From a virus, in IMG/VR virus record IMGVR_UViG_3300047998_000103, positions 1-27,030 of that record: a stretch of 27,030 bases of DNA. One strand, given 5' to 3'. Positions 13,081-19,377 of this stretch are shown here, in pieces. Position numbers and translations under genes: made by a program. The number at the start of each line of letters is the position of its first letter. The stretch's first letter is position 1. The notes beneath the pieces were generated by a model. The model worked only from the letters and a program-made list of their open reading frames with translations, made no database searches and was not told where the DNA came from.

Positions 13081-13238
13081 CACTCTCTCCCTTTAAATTT
13101 ATCCCTATCTACAATGTACAAAATAATAAACGCCCACATTAGTAAGTCAACACCCTCCATTTTGGTAACATCTAAATAAATTACAGAGAAAAAATGAAAA
13201 ACTGTAACCATAATCAAAATTATTAAATATTTAAGCAT
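13080..13238 (-). CDS. Small two-helix membrane protein (52 aa)
   Basis: A 52-residue protein starting MLKYLIILIMVTVFHFFSVI, with a second hydrophobic stretch VDLLMWAFIILYIV and a basic C-terminal tail DRDKFKGRE. The AGGAGAGAG ribosome site is excellent. The stop overlaps the next ATG (TGATG), and only 9 bases separate it from the HNH gene upstream. These points make it a real gene despite its size. Two short transmembrane helices in an early operon could mean a host-membrane or superinfection-exclusion function; that is only a guess. Confidence 0.6.
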   Translation of the reverse strand: MLKYLIILIMVTVFHFFSVIYLDVTKMEGVDLLMWAFIILYIVDRDKFKGRE

Positions 13239-13247
13239 CACTCTCTC

Positions 13248-13637
13248 CTAGGGGTATGATACAGGCTCGTAGCTAGGGTCTTGCTCCATTTTCCTAAGTT
13301 CTAGCCTGTAATGTTTAGCTATCTCTTTTCTAAGTAGCTTTGTTGTAGGTCTTAAAATGTTTTTCTTTTCTAATAACATTTCCATGTGGCCCTTACCTAA
13401 GTATTGTTCTAGCCATGCTGTAAACTCTGTAGGGTTTTCAGTAAAGTACCTATGATGGTGGCTACACAGACACACAAGGTTGTCTAAATCCCATCGGACA
13501 GACTTAGCCCTGCGTCCGTGAATGTGACAGCATTCCATTCTACTGTCTTGCTTGCCGCAGTATTCGCAAGTGTAGTTAGCTTTCTGCCTAACAACCTTAC
13601 TGCACCATGTATCGCAAGCCTCTAGCTTAATTGCCAT
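13248..13637 (-). CDS. HNH endonuclease-like / NinG-like protein
   Basis: A 129-residue protein with a zinc-finger HNH core. C24-x2-C27 (CEYCGK) is followed by CCHIHGRR (H38/H40), then LDNLVCLCSHHHRYF with N53, C56, C58 and H60-H62, the expected order of metal-binding Cys and catalytic His/Asn. The basic C-terminal half (MEMLLEKKNILRPTTKLLRK) is probably a DNA-binding helix. It lies just after the NinB-like gene (11-base overlap), as lambda NinG/Rap accompanies NinB. A role in cutting recombination intermediates is therefore plausible, although free-standing HNH nucleases of other roles look similar. The nuclease fold is fairly sure; the exact role is inference. Confidence 0.68.
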   Translation of the reverse strand: MAIKLEACDTWCSKVVRQKANYTCEYCGKQDSRMECCHIHGRRAKSVRWDLDNLVCLCSHHHRYFTENPTEFTAWLEQYLGKGHMEMLLEKKNILRPTTKLLRKEIAKHYRLELRKMEQDPSYEPVSYP

Positions 13638-14049
13638 TGTCTTTCCCCATTTGAACCCATATTTTGTGGTGTTCCCACAGATAATTTGATAGTACCTCTG
13701 CTACTTTTGACAACTCCACCGTGCCAAGGTTAGTAGAACTCTTAGCCTTTGGATACAGCGAGTCTTGTACAGGCCGCCACATTCTTTCTTTCACGTTGTC
13801 TTTAGTCCAAGGTATCTCCACTTCCTTAGTTAGCACTGGGCTAGTCATTTTTAGCCAGTACCCCGCATCGTTACACTTGTCCGCGATCTCTCCACAGAAA
13901 GCCCACATAGCATCATTCTGTAATGGGGTACGCGGCTTGGTTAAAAAATAATGGAATCGAATGTATTTTTTTTCTTGATACAATTCCTCAACCATCTTTT
14001 TAAAATGCTTTAGTCTATCATCACTGTTTACAGTAAATCCTAATGGCAT
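13627..14049 (-). CDS. NinB/Orf-like recombination protein
   Basis: A 140-residue protein. The PLQNDAMWAFCGEIADKCND block (residues 42-61) and VEIPWTKDNVKERMWRPVQD (78-97) give the alternating helix and loop pattern I associate with phage NinB-type proteins, which bind single-stranded DNA and recombination mediators. The N-terminal 35 residues contain a basic helix and strand (RLKHFKKMVEELYQEKKYIRF). The gene overlaps both neighbours (10 and 11 bases) and precedes an HNH/NinG-like gene, as in the lambda nin region. It could be another conserved recombination-associated family, because direct lambda NinB similarity is not strong by eye. Confidence 0.45.
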   Translation of the reverse strand: MPLGFTVNSDDRLKHFKKMVEELYQEKKYIRFHYFLTKPRTPLQNDAMWAFCGEIADKCNDAGYWLKMTSPVLTKEVEIPWTKDNVKERMWRPVQDSLYPKAKSSTNLGTVELSKVAEVLSNYLWEHHKIWVQMGKDNGN

Positions 14050-14531
14050 AGCTTTTGCCTTAACCAGTAAGCAGAAAGTTTTTCCATGCTCGTTTCACAC
14101 ACGGACGTTACGACAAACGGTTTTCGTTCCTCAGCAGGAAATAATAGTTTTTCTGTAAATTCTTTTCTCCACAAAAGATTTTTGCGTTTGTGCTTATTAA
14201 GTCTAGCAGTCAATATTTTAATTGACAGTCCGGTCGCTTTGGCTATGTACTCATAACTGTACGATTGACCATGTTTAAAATTAGAATGACTTTTGCCAAC
14301 ATAAAAAGCGTCGTAATCTTTACCTTTATGGGGAAATAACAATTTTTCTGAAAACTGAGTCACAGTCAAATGCTTTCTTTTTTTGTACTGGTGAAGCCTA
14401 GATGTTAATACTTTTGCAGGAATGCCAGTTACATTTTCAATGTAATCGTAGCTGTATTGCTCCCCGTGCTTAAAATTATCATTGCACTCACCCATATACA
14501 AAATTTTGTATATTTTATTTGTTTTAGCCAT
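14040..14531 (-). CDS. Protein with a tandem duplicated ~60-residue domain
   Basis: A 163-residue protein with a very strong GGAGGA ribosome site. It is built from two copies of one unit, residues 11-69 and 76-134. The shared pattern is Y-x-G-x-x-x-x-N-F-K-H-G-x-x-Y-S-Y-x-Y-I-x-x-x-T-G, then K-x-L-T-x-R-L, a K-rich turn, and F-x-E-K-L-L-F-P. The helix YIxxxTGxxxKxLTxRLxxxKxRK reads like a helix-turn-helix, so each unit may bind DNA and the protein may contact two half-sites. I do not recognise the family. Its place between the O-like initiator and the NinB-like gene suggests a replication or recombination accessory role, comparable in position to lambda P, but that is inference. Confidence 0.6.
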   Translation of the reverse strand: MAKTNKIYKILYMGECNDNFKHGEQYSYDYIENVTGIPAKVLTSRLHQYKKRKHLTVTQFSEKLLFPHKGKDYDAFYVGKSHSNFKHGQSYSYEYIAKATGLSIKILTARLNKHKRKNLLWRKEFTEKLLFPAEERKPFVVTSVCETSMEKLSAYWLRQKLCH

Positions 14532-14532
14532 T

Positions 14533-15285
14533 CTATCCTCCCGTAACCCATGTTGTATCTGTTAGCGCATCTTCAATATTTCTTTTTCTAATGCTCGTAT
14601 TTTCAGCCCATGACCTATCATTCACATCATTCATAATAGAATTTTGCCTGATAGAAGATTTCTTAATGGGTGTCACTTCATCTTCCCACCGCCTACCATT
14701 TAAAAACGTAGCAGGGTGTGGAATGTATTGTTTATCCTCCCATTCCCCCGCATCCATTCTGGCTTTCATGTTTTCAGCAATCAATTTAACAACATCATCA
14801 CTTAGTTTCAACTTATCCCATGCTTTTCTTGCGGCCAACTTTCCCTTTTTAACAGGATAAGCAGACCAAAAAGCATCAAAATGATCATTATTATTAACTG
14901 TAATATTAGTTGTATTATTAACTGTATTATTATCTTTAAACTTTTCTTTAATAGGGTCATTAACTTTTCTTTGGGGGGTACTTAACTTTTCTTTATTACC
15001 CCCATTAACTAAAGTTATATACCTATTTAAGATTTCTTTACTACCCTCCGCGTGTTGTATTTCACTTTCGATACACCCTGCATCTACCAGTTGGCGCACC
15101 CATTTAGAGATTGATACCTTGCTTACACCATATAAATTGGCAAAATAAGCATTTCCCGCCCAACACTTCCCTTCCTTGTTACACAGCGCGGTAATCTCGC
15201 CATATAAAAGTTTTGCATTAGGGCAGAGCGTAGTGTCATATCTCACACTGGCAGGGATAATAGCGTAGTAAGATGGCTTATCCAC
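14533..15285 (-). CDS. Replication initiator / helicase-loader, O-like
   Basis: A 250-residue protein. The N-terminal winged-helix domain (residues 1-95) has KPSYYAIIPASVRYD and then NAKLLYGEITALCNKEG, AGNAYFANLYGVSKVSISKWV and LVDAGCIE, the HTH_36 pattern of phage replication proteins. A polar Asn-rich linker (NNTVNNTTNITVNN) leads to the C-terminal motif FDAFWSAYPVKKGKLAARKAW...YIPHPATFLNGRRWEDE, common in lambda O-like and helicase-recruiting phage proteins. The chosen GTG is 6 bases after AAGGTGG; another GTG two codons upstream is too close to that site. No helicase or polymerase gene is seen, so it likely recruits host replication proteins. The gene overlaps the Cro-like gene by 8 bases. 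Confidence 0.72.
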   Translation of the reverse strand: MDKPSYYAIIPASVRYDTTLCPNAKLLYGEITALCNKEGKCWAGNAYFANLYGVSKVSISKWVRQLVDAGCIESEIQHAEGSKEILNRYITLVNGGNKEKLSTPQRKVNDPIKEKFKDNNTVNNTTNITVNNNDHFDAFWSAYPVKKGKLAARKAWDKLKLSDDVVKLIAENMKARMDAGEWEDKQYIPHPATFLNGRRWEDEVTPIKKSSIRQNSIMNDVNDRSWAENTSIRKRNIEDALTDTTWVTGG

Positions 15286-15484
15286 GCTCACCCACCTTAA
15301 TAAACTCGGACACCTTAACCCCAAACAGATCAGATAGCTTTTGAATGGTCTTACAGGTAGGGTCTCTGTGACCGTTAATCACTAATGAAACAGTGGCAGG
15401 GTTCAGAATAGCAAGTCTGCTAATATCTGCCTGCGTGTATCCATTCAATTTCATAAAGTACGTTAAAGATTTCTTAATATTCAT
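15278..15484 (-). CDS. Cro/XRE-family HTH regulator
   Basis: A 68-residue helix-turn-helix protein: SLTYFMKLNGYTQADISRLA, then PATVSLVINGHRDPTCKTIQ and KLSDLFGVKVSEFI. This is the five-helix XRE/Cro fold, with recognition helix around residues 28-37. There is no dimerisation or cleavage (LexA-like) domain, so it is Cro-sized rather than a CI-like repressor. Its ATG overlaps the stop of the pentapeptide gene (ATGA). As an early gene downstream of the divergent promoter pair it could repress those promoters, and the dyads near the small terminase gene are further possible targets. The operator is not proven by the sequence. Confidence 0.8.
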   Translation of the reverse strand: MNIKKSLTYFMKLNGYTQADISRLAILNPATVSLVINGHRDPTCKTIQKLSDLFGVKVSEFIKVGERG

Positions 15485-15927
15485 TTTATTGCCCCAGTTA
15501 AGTCGGCCTGCGTTAAATCAGCCTCTTCTAAATTAGCCTTTTTTAGATTAGCATTCTCGAAATCGGCCTGTCTTGCATTAGCTTTCTCTAAATTAGCATT
15601 CTCTAAATCGGCATGTCTTAGCCTAGCCCGTGTTAAATCGGCCTGCCTTAGATTAGCCTGTGATAATTTGGCATAGTCTAAGTCAGTAATTGCTAAATCC
15701 GCATCCTCTAAATCAGCGCCCTCAAGCCTAGCATATTCAAGATCAGCGCAAAAAAGTAAAGCACCCCTAAGAAAAGCACCCTGCAAATTAGCACCCTGCA
15801 AATTAGCATTCCTAAGATCAACAGCCTCTTTCACGGCCTTTTCTAAGGTCAATCTAAGGGTATTGTTTTCGCATTCATGCGAGTATATAACATTACCGCC
15901 TCTGTCTTTTATCTCAATTTTAATCAT
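15481..15927 (-). CDS. Pentapeptide-repeat protein
   Basis: A 148-residue protein. A short beta domain (residues 1-35, IEIKDRGGNVIYSHECENNTLRLTLE) is followed by about 22 consecutive A-(D/N)-L-x-x pentapeptides from residue 36 to the end (ANLQGANLQGAFLRGALLFC and onward), forming a right-handed quadrilateral beta-helix rod. The family includes DNA-mimic gyrase regulators (Qnr, MfpA). Because phage replication is sensitive to supercoiling, a gyrase or other DNA-enzyme target is an attractive but unproven idea. It follows the MORN-like gene with a one-base overlap and an ideal GGAGG site. Tandem pentapeptide-coding DNA is prone to unequal recombination. Confidence 0.88.
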   Translation of the reverse strand: MIKIEIKDRGGNVIYSHECENNTLRLTLEKAVKEAVDLRNANLQGANLQGAFLRGALLFCADLEYARLEGADLEDADLAITDLDYAKLSQANLRQADLTRARLRHADLENANLEKANARQADFENANLKKANLEEADLTQADLTGAIK

Positions 15928-15945
15928 TACTTCACCTCCGTTAAT
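15924..15945. repeat. 22-nt ribosome-site repeat, copy 1
   Basis: A perfect 22-base copy of the sequence at 16313-16334. It contains the GGAGG site and ATG of the pentapeptide gene, and the codons LTEVK-stop of the MORN-like gene. Confidence 0.8.
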
Positions 15946-16316
15946 CTATACTCTTTGCCTTCAATAATTACAGTTTTACCATTACAGGTATTACGCCTCC
16001 GCTCCATCTCTGCTTTGTAGTCAGGTTTGCTGTATTCTTTTCCATTCAGATACCAATCCTCATCCCCATCAGGATACTCAATAGCAGGCCCATCTTCACG
16101 GTGTATCTCTCCATTCATATACCAATACTTATGCCCATTAGAACGCTCAACAGCAGGGCCATCTTCACGGTGCAGCTCTCCATTCATATACCAATACTTA
16201 TGCCCATCAAAACGCTCAATAGCAGGGCCATCTTCACGGTGTCGCTCTCCATTCAGACGCCACTCCTTATCCCCATTAGGATAAACCTCCACTTCATATC
16301 TAATCCCATCACTCAT
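15927..16316 (-). CDS. MORN-like repeat protein, first gene of the - operon
   Basis: A 129-residue protein starting MSDGIRYEVEVYPNGDKEWR after an ideal GGAGG site; a longer frame upstream runs through the promoter and is not used. It contains about three and a half 23-residue units (W-x-x-N-G-E-x-H-R-E-D-G-P-A-I-E-x-x-D-G-H-K-Y), with the DNA copies also similar at a 69-base period. Such MORN-related 'YxNGxxHREDGPA' repeats occur in phage, bacterial and large-virus proteins of unknown function. The last 35 residues are charged and end RLTEVK. Being first in the operon it is likely made earliest, which suggests host takeover or defence interference, but no activity can be assigned. Confidence 0.72.
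   Translation of the reverse strand: MSDGIRYEVEVYPNGDKEWRLNGERHREDGPAIERFDGHKYWYMNGELHREDGPAVERSNGHKYWYMNGEIHREDGPAIEYPDGDEDWYLNGKEYSKPDYKAEMERRRNTCNGKTVIIEGKEYRLTEVK
15950..16300 (-). repeat. Tandem 69-bp coding repeats (MORN-like units)
   Basis: Inside the MORN-like gene the 69-base unit that spells HREDGPA...YWYMNGE recurs about three times; for example CATCTTCACGG (+ strand) begins at 16091, 16160 and 16229. Identity is high between the middle copies, which implies recent duplication or gene conversion, and copy number may vary between relatives. Confidence 0.7.
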
Positions 16317-16334
16317 TACTTCACCTCCGTTAAT
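16313..16334. repeat. 22-nt ribosome-site repeat, copy 2
   Basis: The second perfect copy, carrying the GGAGG site and ATG of the MORN-like gene. In the matching frame the upstream bases would spell QLTEVK-stop, like the end of the MORN-like protein, so this copy may be the relic of a lost gene end. Confidence 0.8.
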
Positions 16335-16343
16335 TGAGATTAC

Positions 16344-16372
16344 ATAATATACCCTAAGCAATGAATTTGCAA
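16344..16372 (-). promoter_or_regulatory. Early promoter, leftward (- strand)
   Basis: On the - strand, TTGCAA (16372-16367), 17-base spacer, TATTAT (16349-16344), about 28 bases before the MORN-like gene. It would drive the whole - operon. It is arranged back-to-back with the rightward promoter, whose -35 begins 8 bases away, so both are probably controlled together. Confidence 0.65.
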
Positions 16373-16379
16373 TAGGGGG

Positions 16380-16407
16380 TTGACACAAAGCGTAAACACT
16401 GTATGAT
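16380..16407 (+). promoter_or_regulatory. Early promoter, rightward (+ strand)
   Basis: Perfect TTGACA (16380-16385), 16-base spacer, TATGAT (16402-16407), 30 bases before the first gene of the recombination operon. Near-consensus elements indicate strong host sigma70 recognition right after infection. A GTAAA motif occurs twice around the -10 (16392-16396 and 16413-16417), a possible repressor half-site. Confidence 0.78.
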
Positions 16408-16436
16408 AGACGGTAAATCACTAAAGGAGAGTTAAC

Positions 16437-16763
16437 ATGAATTACACACAAGAAGCCCGCAAAGCTGTCATAAAAGCCGCTACTCAGTTTAAAGATTACG
16501 AAGATCGTGATCTCATAGACTACACGGACACAGAAAAAGATTTAGTTTGTAGAGCGTTTTTAGAAAACGATTTTAATTGGTGCGATGATATTCTTCCACC
16601 GTTGGTTTATCGCGACATTTACTTAGAGTGGATCGAGTATATCTACGGTTATTATGTTGGCGGTAAATTACACGCTGAATACCGCAACGCTATTTACTTG
16701 AATTTGGAAAGCGTTCTTGAGGAAATAATCGAAAGTCACAAAGCATATTTAAGGAGTGAGTGA
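16437..16763 (+). CDS. Hypothetical early protein
   Basis: A 108-residue acidic, aromatic-rich protein (VYRDIYLEWIEYIYGYYVGG near residues 57-76). It is helical with no membrane segment or metal motif. It has an AAAGGAGAG ribosome site and is the first gene behind the strong rightward promoter. Its stop shares one base with the following ATG. No family recognised. First place after an immediate-early promoter is where phages often keep host-takeover proteins, which is the only functional hint. Confidence 0.55.
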   Translation: MNYTQEARKAVIKAATQFKDYEDRDLIDYTDTEKDLVCRAFLENDFNWCDDILPPLVYRDIYLEWIEYIYGYYVGGKLHAEYRNAIYLNLESVLEEIIESHKAYLRSE

Positions 16764-17296
16764 TGGACAATAAACAGCTAATTAAAGAAGCGACTGAGTT
16801 GGCAGAACAGTCTGGTCAAAGTAAGGAGATAATATTAAAACTAGTCGAGCGTGTTGAAGAACTAACAGCCGAAAAGGAACCCCAAAGCATAGTTTGGGAG
16901 CCTAAGGAGGGTGAAGAGTATTTTTATGTCGCCGGAAACGGTAAAGTTTGTAGATGCGCTTGGAGACCGCGCGCTGATTCGATTGATCGTAAGCGACTAA
17001 AACACCACAACGTCTACAAAACGCGCGAACTTGCAGAAAAAGCCGCCCCGTATCAAGCCCGATACAACATGGTGCTACAAGCTGTGATGAATCTTGAGCC
17101 TAATCAGAAAGTGGATTGGAATGACAAGGAGCAGTCTAAGTATCAACCTTATTTTGATTATCAGGCCGGTGTTTGGAGAAGCTGGGGAAAACATTACACT
17201 CAACCCCTTGAAAACGGCTACCGGCCCCTAACGGATGAAAAGAACGTGCAACCATTACTGGATTATTTGAACAGGAAGGAGCAAGAAAATGGATGA
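16763..17296 (+). CDS. Conserved early phage protein
   Basis: A 177-residue protein; a GTG directly before the ATG is a less likely start. The first 40 residues are a helical coiled-coil-like head (LIKEATELAEQSGQSKEIIL). The core has WEPKEGEEYFYV, the Cys pair GKVCRC, then NVYKTRELAEKAA and a C-terminal domain with YQAGVWRSWG. Proteins combining a 'W-x-P-x-x-G-x-x-Y' strand with 'x-x-x-F/Y-x-T-R-E-x-A-E' are common hypothetical early proteins in phages. There is no catalytic signature. It overlaps the next small gene by 8 bases, and its ribosome site lies in the end of the previous gene. Confidence 0.55.
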   Translation: MDNKQLIKEATELAEQSGQSKEIILKLVERVEELTAEKEPQSIVWEPKEGEEYFYVAGNGKVCRCAWRPRADSIDRKRLKHHNVYKTRELAEKAAPYQARYNMVLQAVMNLEPNQKVDWNDKEQSKYQPYFDYQAGVWRSWGKHYTQPLENGYRPLTDEKNVQPLLDYLNRKEQENG

Positions 17297-17444
17297 TCGA
17301 GAGTTTTTAAACGATATTGACCGTGGTGATTATGATGCCAGTAAAGGTTATCCGCACAAAGAAGGTGAGTCGCAGGCGTATGATATGGGATACGGATTTA
17401 GATACATGATTGAACAAAATGAAACAGCGAGGAGTGAACAATGA
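17289..17444 (+). CDS. Small acidic early protein (51 aa)
   Basis: Encodes a 51-residue acidic protein, MDDREFLNDIDRGDYDASKG onward, ending YMIEQNETARSEQ. It has an AAGGAGC ribosome site. It begins inside the previous gene, and its stop overlaps the ERF gene's ATG (ATGA), so translational coupling is likely. Its Q-x-Y-x-x-G-Y-G-F-R-Y core recalls other tiny phage proteins upstream of recombinase genes. Function unknown. Confidence 0.62.
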   Translation: MDDREFLNDIDRGDYDASKGYPHKEGESQAYDMGYGFRYMIEQNETARSEQ

Positions 17445-18004
17445 AATCAAGTGAATTAATCAATGAGTTAGCTAACGCACTATGTAATGCTCAGGGACAA
17501 ATGGGGGGCGTTGTTAAGGATTCATCTAACCCTTTCTTTAAATCAAAATATGCTGATATAACGTCAGTTATTAAGGCAATCAAACAACCGTTTTCCGATA
17601 ACGGGTTGAGTTATACCCAATTCCCAGTTAGTAGCGAGCATGGCGTCGGCGTATCAACTAGATTAATGCACGTTTCTGGTCAATACCTTGAAATGGAATA
17701 CACGTTGCCAGCGGTTAAGAAAGACCCGCAAGCATTTGGCTCTGCAATAACATACGCAAGACGGTACGCTTTGCAATCCATCGCAGGAATACCAGTTGCA
17801 GATGATGATGCGGAGGCGGCAATGTTGCGCGGAGACGATAACAAGAAAGTTAATGAAGATCAGGTGATTGCTATTAAAAAATTACTTGATGAAACAAAAG
17901 TAAATCAGCCTAAGTTTTTGAGTTGGGTAAAAGTGGATAAAATTGAAAATATTTTAGCCTATGATTATGAGCGAGTTGTAAATGCTTTGGAGGCTAAAAA
18001 GTGA
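17441..18004 (+). CDS. erf: ERF-family single-strand annealing protein
   Basis: A 187-residue protein of the ERF superfamily (P22 Erf type). NPFFKSKYADITSVIKAIK at residues 30-48 and GSAITYARRYALQSIAG at 100-116 are the family hallmarks. The C-terminal region is a charged linker and small domain (DDNKKVNEDQVIAIKKLLDE). ERF proteins form rings on single-stranded DNA and anneal complementary strands, and can serve to circularise or concatenate phage DNA. The exonuclease gene follows with a 4-base overlap and then SSB, a complete two-component recombination cassette. Recognition is by motif and context. Confidence 0.85.
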   Translation: MKSSELINELANALCNAQGQMGGVVKDSSNPFFKSKYADITSVIKAIKQPFSDNGLSYTQFPVSSEHGVGVSTRLMHVSGQYLEMEYTLPAVKKDPQAFGSAITYARRYALQSIAGIPVADDDAEAAMLRGDDNKKVNEDQVIAIKKLLDETKVNQPKFLSWVKVDKIENILAYDYERVVNALEAKK

Positions 18005-18612
18005 TTATCTTAGACCATGAGCAGGGTTCAGAAGAATGGTTTGAATCTCGGCTTGGCAAACCATCTGCCAGTAATTTTAAAAAGCTAGTGACAACAAAGG
18101 GTGAACCGTCAAAACAAGCTGTGAGTTATGTGCATGAGTTAATTGGCGAGCGTTTAACTGGCGAGTCTGATATTTTTTACACGAATGAACACATGGAACG
18201 CGGTAAAGAATTAGAGTCGGAGGCGCGAAAAGCCTACGAGTTCATTTATGGCGCTAGTGTTACCGAGCATGGTTTTATTCTGCATGATTCTGGCGAGTAC
18301 GGTTGCAGTCCAGATGGTGTTATTTATCAAGATGGAAAAATAGTCTCAGGGTTAGAAATTAAATGCCCTAAAACGAGCACGATGGTCAAATATCACTTAA
18401 ACCCATCTACTTTTCAGAGTGCCTATTATCAGCAGGTTCAGGGGTGTATGTTGATTACTGGCGCACAGTATTGGGATTTGTTTGCCTATCACCCAAAAGT
18501 AAAACCCTTGTTGATTCCTGTTATGCGTGACGAAGAGTTTTTAGCAAAGTTACAGGAAGAGATTGACAAGTCTGTAGATATTATTTTAACAACGATGGAG
18601 AAGATTAGATGA
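18001..18612 (+). CDS. Lambda-Exo-like (YqaJ) recombination nuclease
   Basis: A 203-residue PD-(D/E)xK nuclease of the YqaJ/lambda exonuclease fold. GSEEWFESRLGKPSASNF (residues 9-26) is the characteristic start. SPDGVI gives catalytic D105, and GLEIKCPK gives E119 and K121. AYYQQVQGCMLITG (141-154) supplies the Q motif and hydrophobic helix. It begins with GTG, overlapping the ERF stop (GTGA). Exonucleases of this type resect the 5' strand from double-strand ends, leaving 3' tails for the annealing protein encoded next door. It overlaps the SSB gene by 4 bases. Confidence 0.9.
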   Translation: MIILDHEQGSEEWFESRLGKPSASNFKKLVTTKGEPSKQAVSYVHELIGERLTGESDIFYTNEHMERGKELESEARKAYEFIYGASVTEHGFILHDSGEYGCSPDGVIYQDGKIVSGLEIKCPKTSTMVKYHLNPSTFQSAYYQQVQGCMLITGAQYWDLFAYHPKVKPLLIPVMRDEEFLAKLQEEIDKSVDIILTTMEKIR

Positions 18613-18998
18613 GTATTAATGTTATGACATTTAGCGGTAACGTAGGGCAAGATATGGAGGTTAGGCATACTCCAAACGGCAAAGCCATTGGTCAGTTTAG
18701 CGTAGCAGTTAAGCAAGGCTATGGCGACAATGAGAAAACGTCTTGGGTAACGTGCAAAATGTTCAATGATCGGGCTGAAAAGGTTGCTCCCTACGTTTTA
18801 AGGGGCATGATGGTTACTGTGACAGGCGCGCTTTCTGTAGACGAGTGGGAAAACAAAGAAGGCAACAAAATGAAAACTGTATGCTGTTTGGTGAATGACT
18901 TGCAGTTGCCGCGTAAAGCAGACAATCAACAAGCACCACAGCAAGCAACACCACAAGCACCAAAACAAGATAATTTTGACGACGATATACCATTTTAG
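18609..18998 (+). CDS. ssb: Single-stranded DNA-binding protein
   Basis: A 129-residue SSB with an N-terminal OB fold: INVMTFSGNVGQDMEVRHTP, AIGQFSVAV, TSWVTCKMFNDRAEKV and MVTVTGALSVDEW. A Gln/Pro-rich linker leads to the acidic tip DDDIPF at the C-terminus, which in bacterial SSBs recruits host replication and repair proteins. That tail fits a phage relying on host replication enzymes. The third gene of the ERF-Exo-SSB cassette, it overlaps the Exo stop by 4 bases. No missing residues were noted. Confidence 0.93.
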   Translation: MSINVMTFSGNVGQDMEVRHTPNGKAIGQFSVAVKQGYGDNEKTSWVTCKMFNDRAEKVAPYVLRGMMVTVTGALSVDEWENKEGNKMKTVCCLVNDLQLPRKADNQQAPQQATPQAPKQDNFDDDIPF

Positions 18999-19075
18999 CC
19001 GAGGGTTCCTTTTCCCTAGTGAGCAGGGCTGGCCCACCTGTGGCGACAACGGGCTATTAACTAAAGGAGAGAGTA

Positions 19076-19366
19076 ATGAGTAATCAAACGGTACACATAA
19101 ATCCAAAATTTAAAGTTGAAATTGATAAATGGAACCACACATTGCTAGAGTTTATTCCTGAAAAAATTATAAAAAAAGGAAAGAACGCTGGTGAGATAAG
19201 CAGGGCAAAGTGGTCAGTTGTTGGCTATTACAGCAATATGAGTGGGGTTATAAAGAAGCTCTCTGCCTGTGCCGCGCTTGATGATGCCGACTATTATTTA
19301 ATAGAGCATTGCAAAGCAATTCTTGAAAAGGCCGAAAACTTGTGCGATTCAATTTCATATAACTAA
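19076..19366 (+). CDS. Hypothetical early protein
   Basis: A 96-residue soluble protein (NPKFKVEIDKWNHTLLEFIP near the start, then KWSVVGYYSNMSGVIKKL and a C-terminal helix EHCKAILEKAENLCDSIS). It has the same 17-base leader TAACTAAAGGAGAGAGT as the phosphoesterase gene downstream. The beta-hairpin plus helix arrangement is seen in several small phage early proteins, but I do not recognise a named family. It is separated from SSB by 77 bases holding only short GC-rich inverted bits. Confidence 0.52.
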   Translation: MSNQTVHINPKFKVEIDKWNHTLLEFIPEKIIKKGKNAGEISRAKWSVVGYYSNMSGVIKKLSACAALDDADYYLIEHCKAILEKAENLCDSISYN

Positions 19367-19377
19367 AGGAGAGAGTG

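Noticed and set aside
15278-15484. Lysogeny repressor implying a temperate phage
   Set aside because: The protein is Cro-sized and no integrase, attachment site or CI-like partner is visible.
16027-16337. + strand ORFs rich in Ser/Pro/Ile opposite the MORN-like gene
   Set aside because: They are reverse-strand images of the 69-bp repeats, with no ribosome site.
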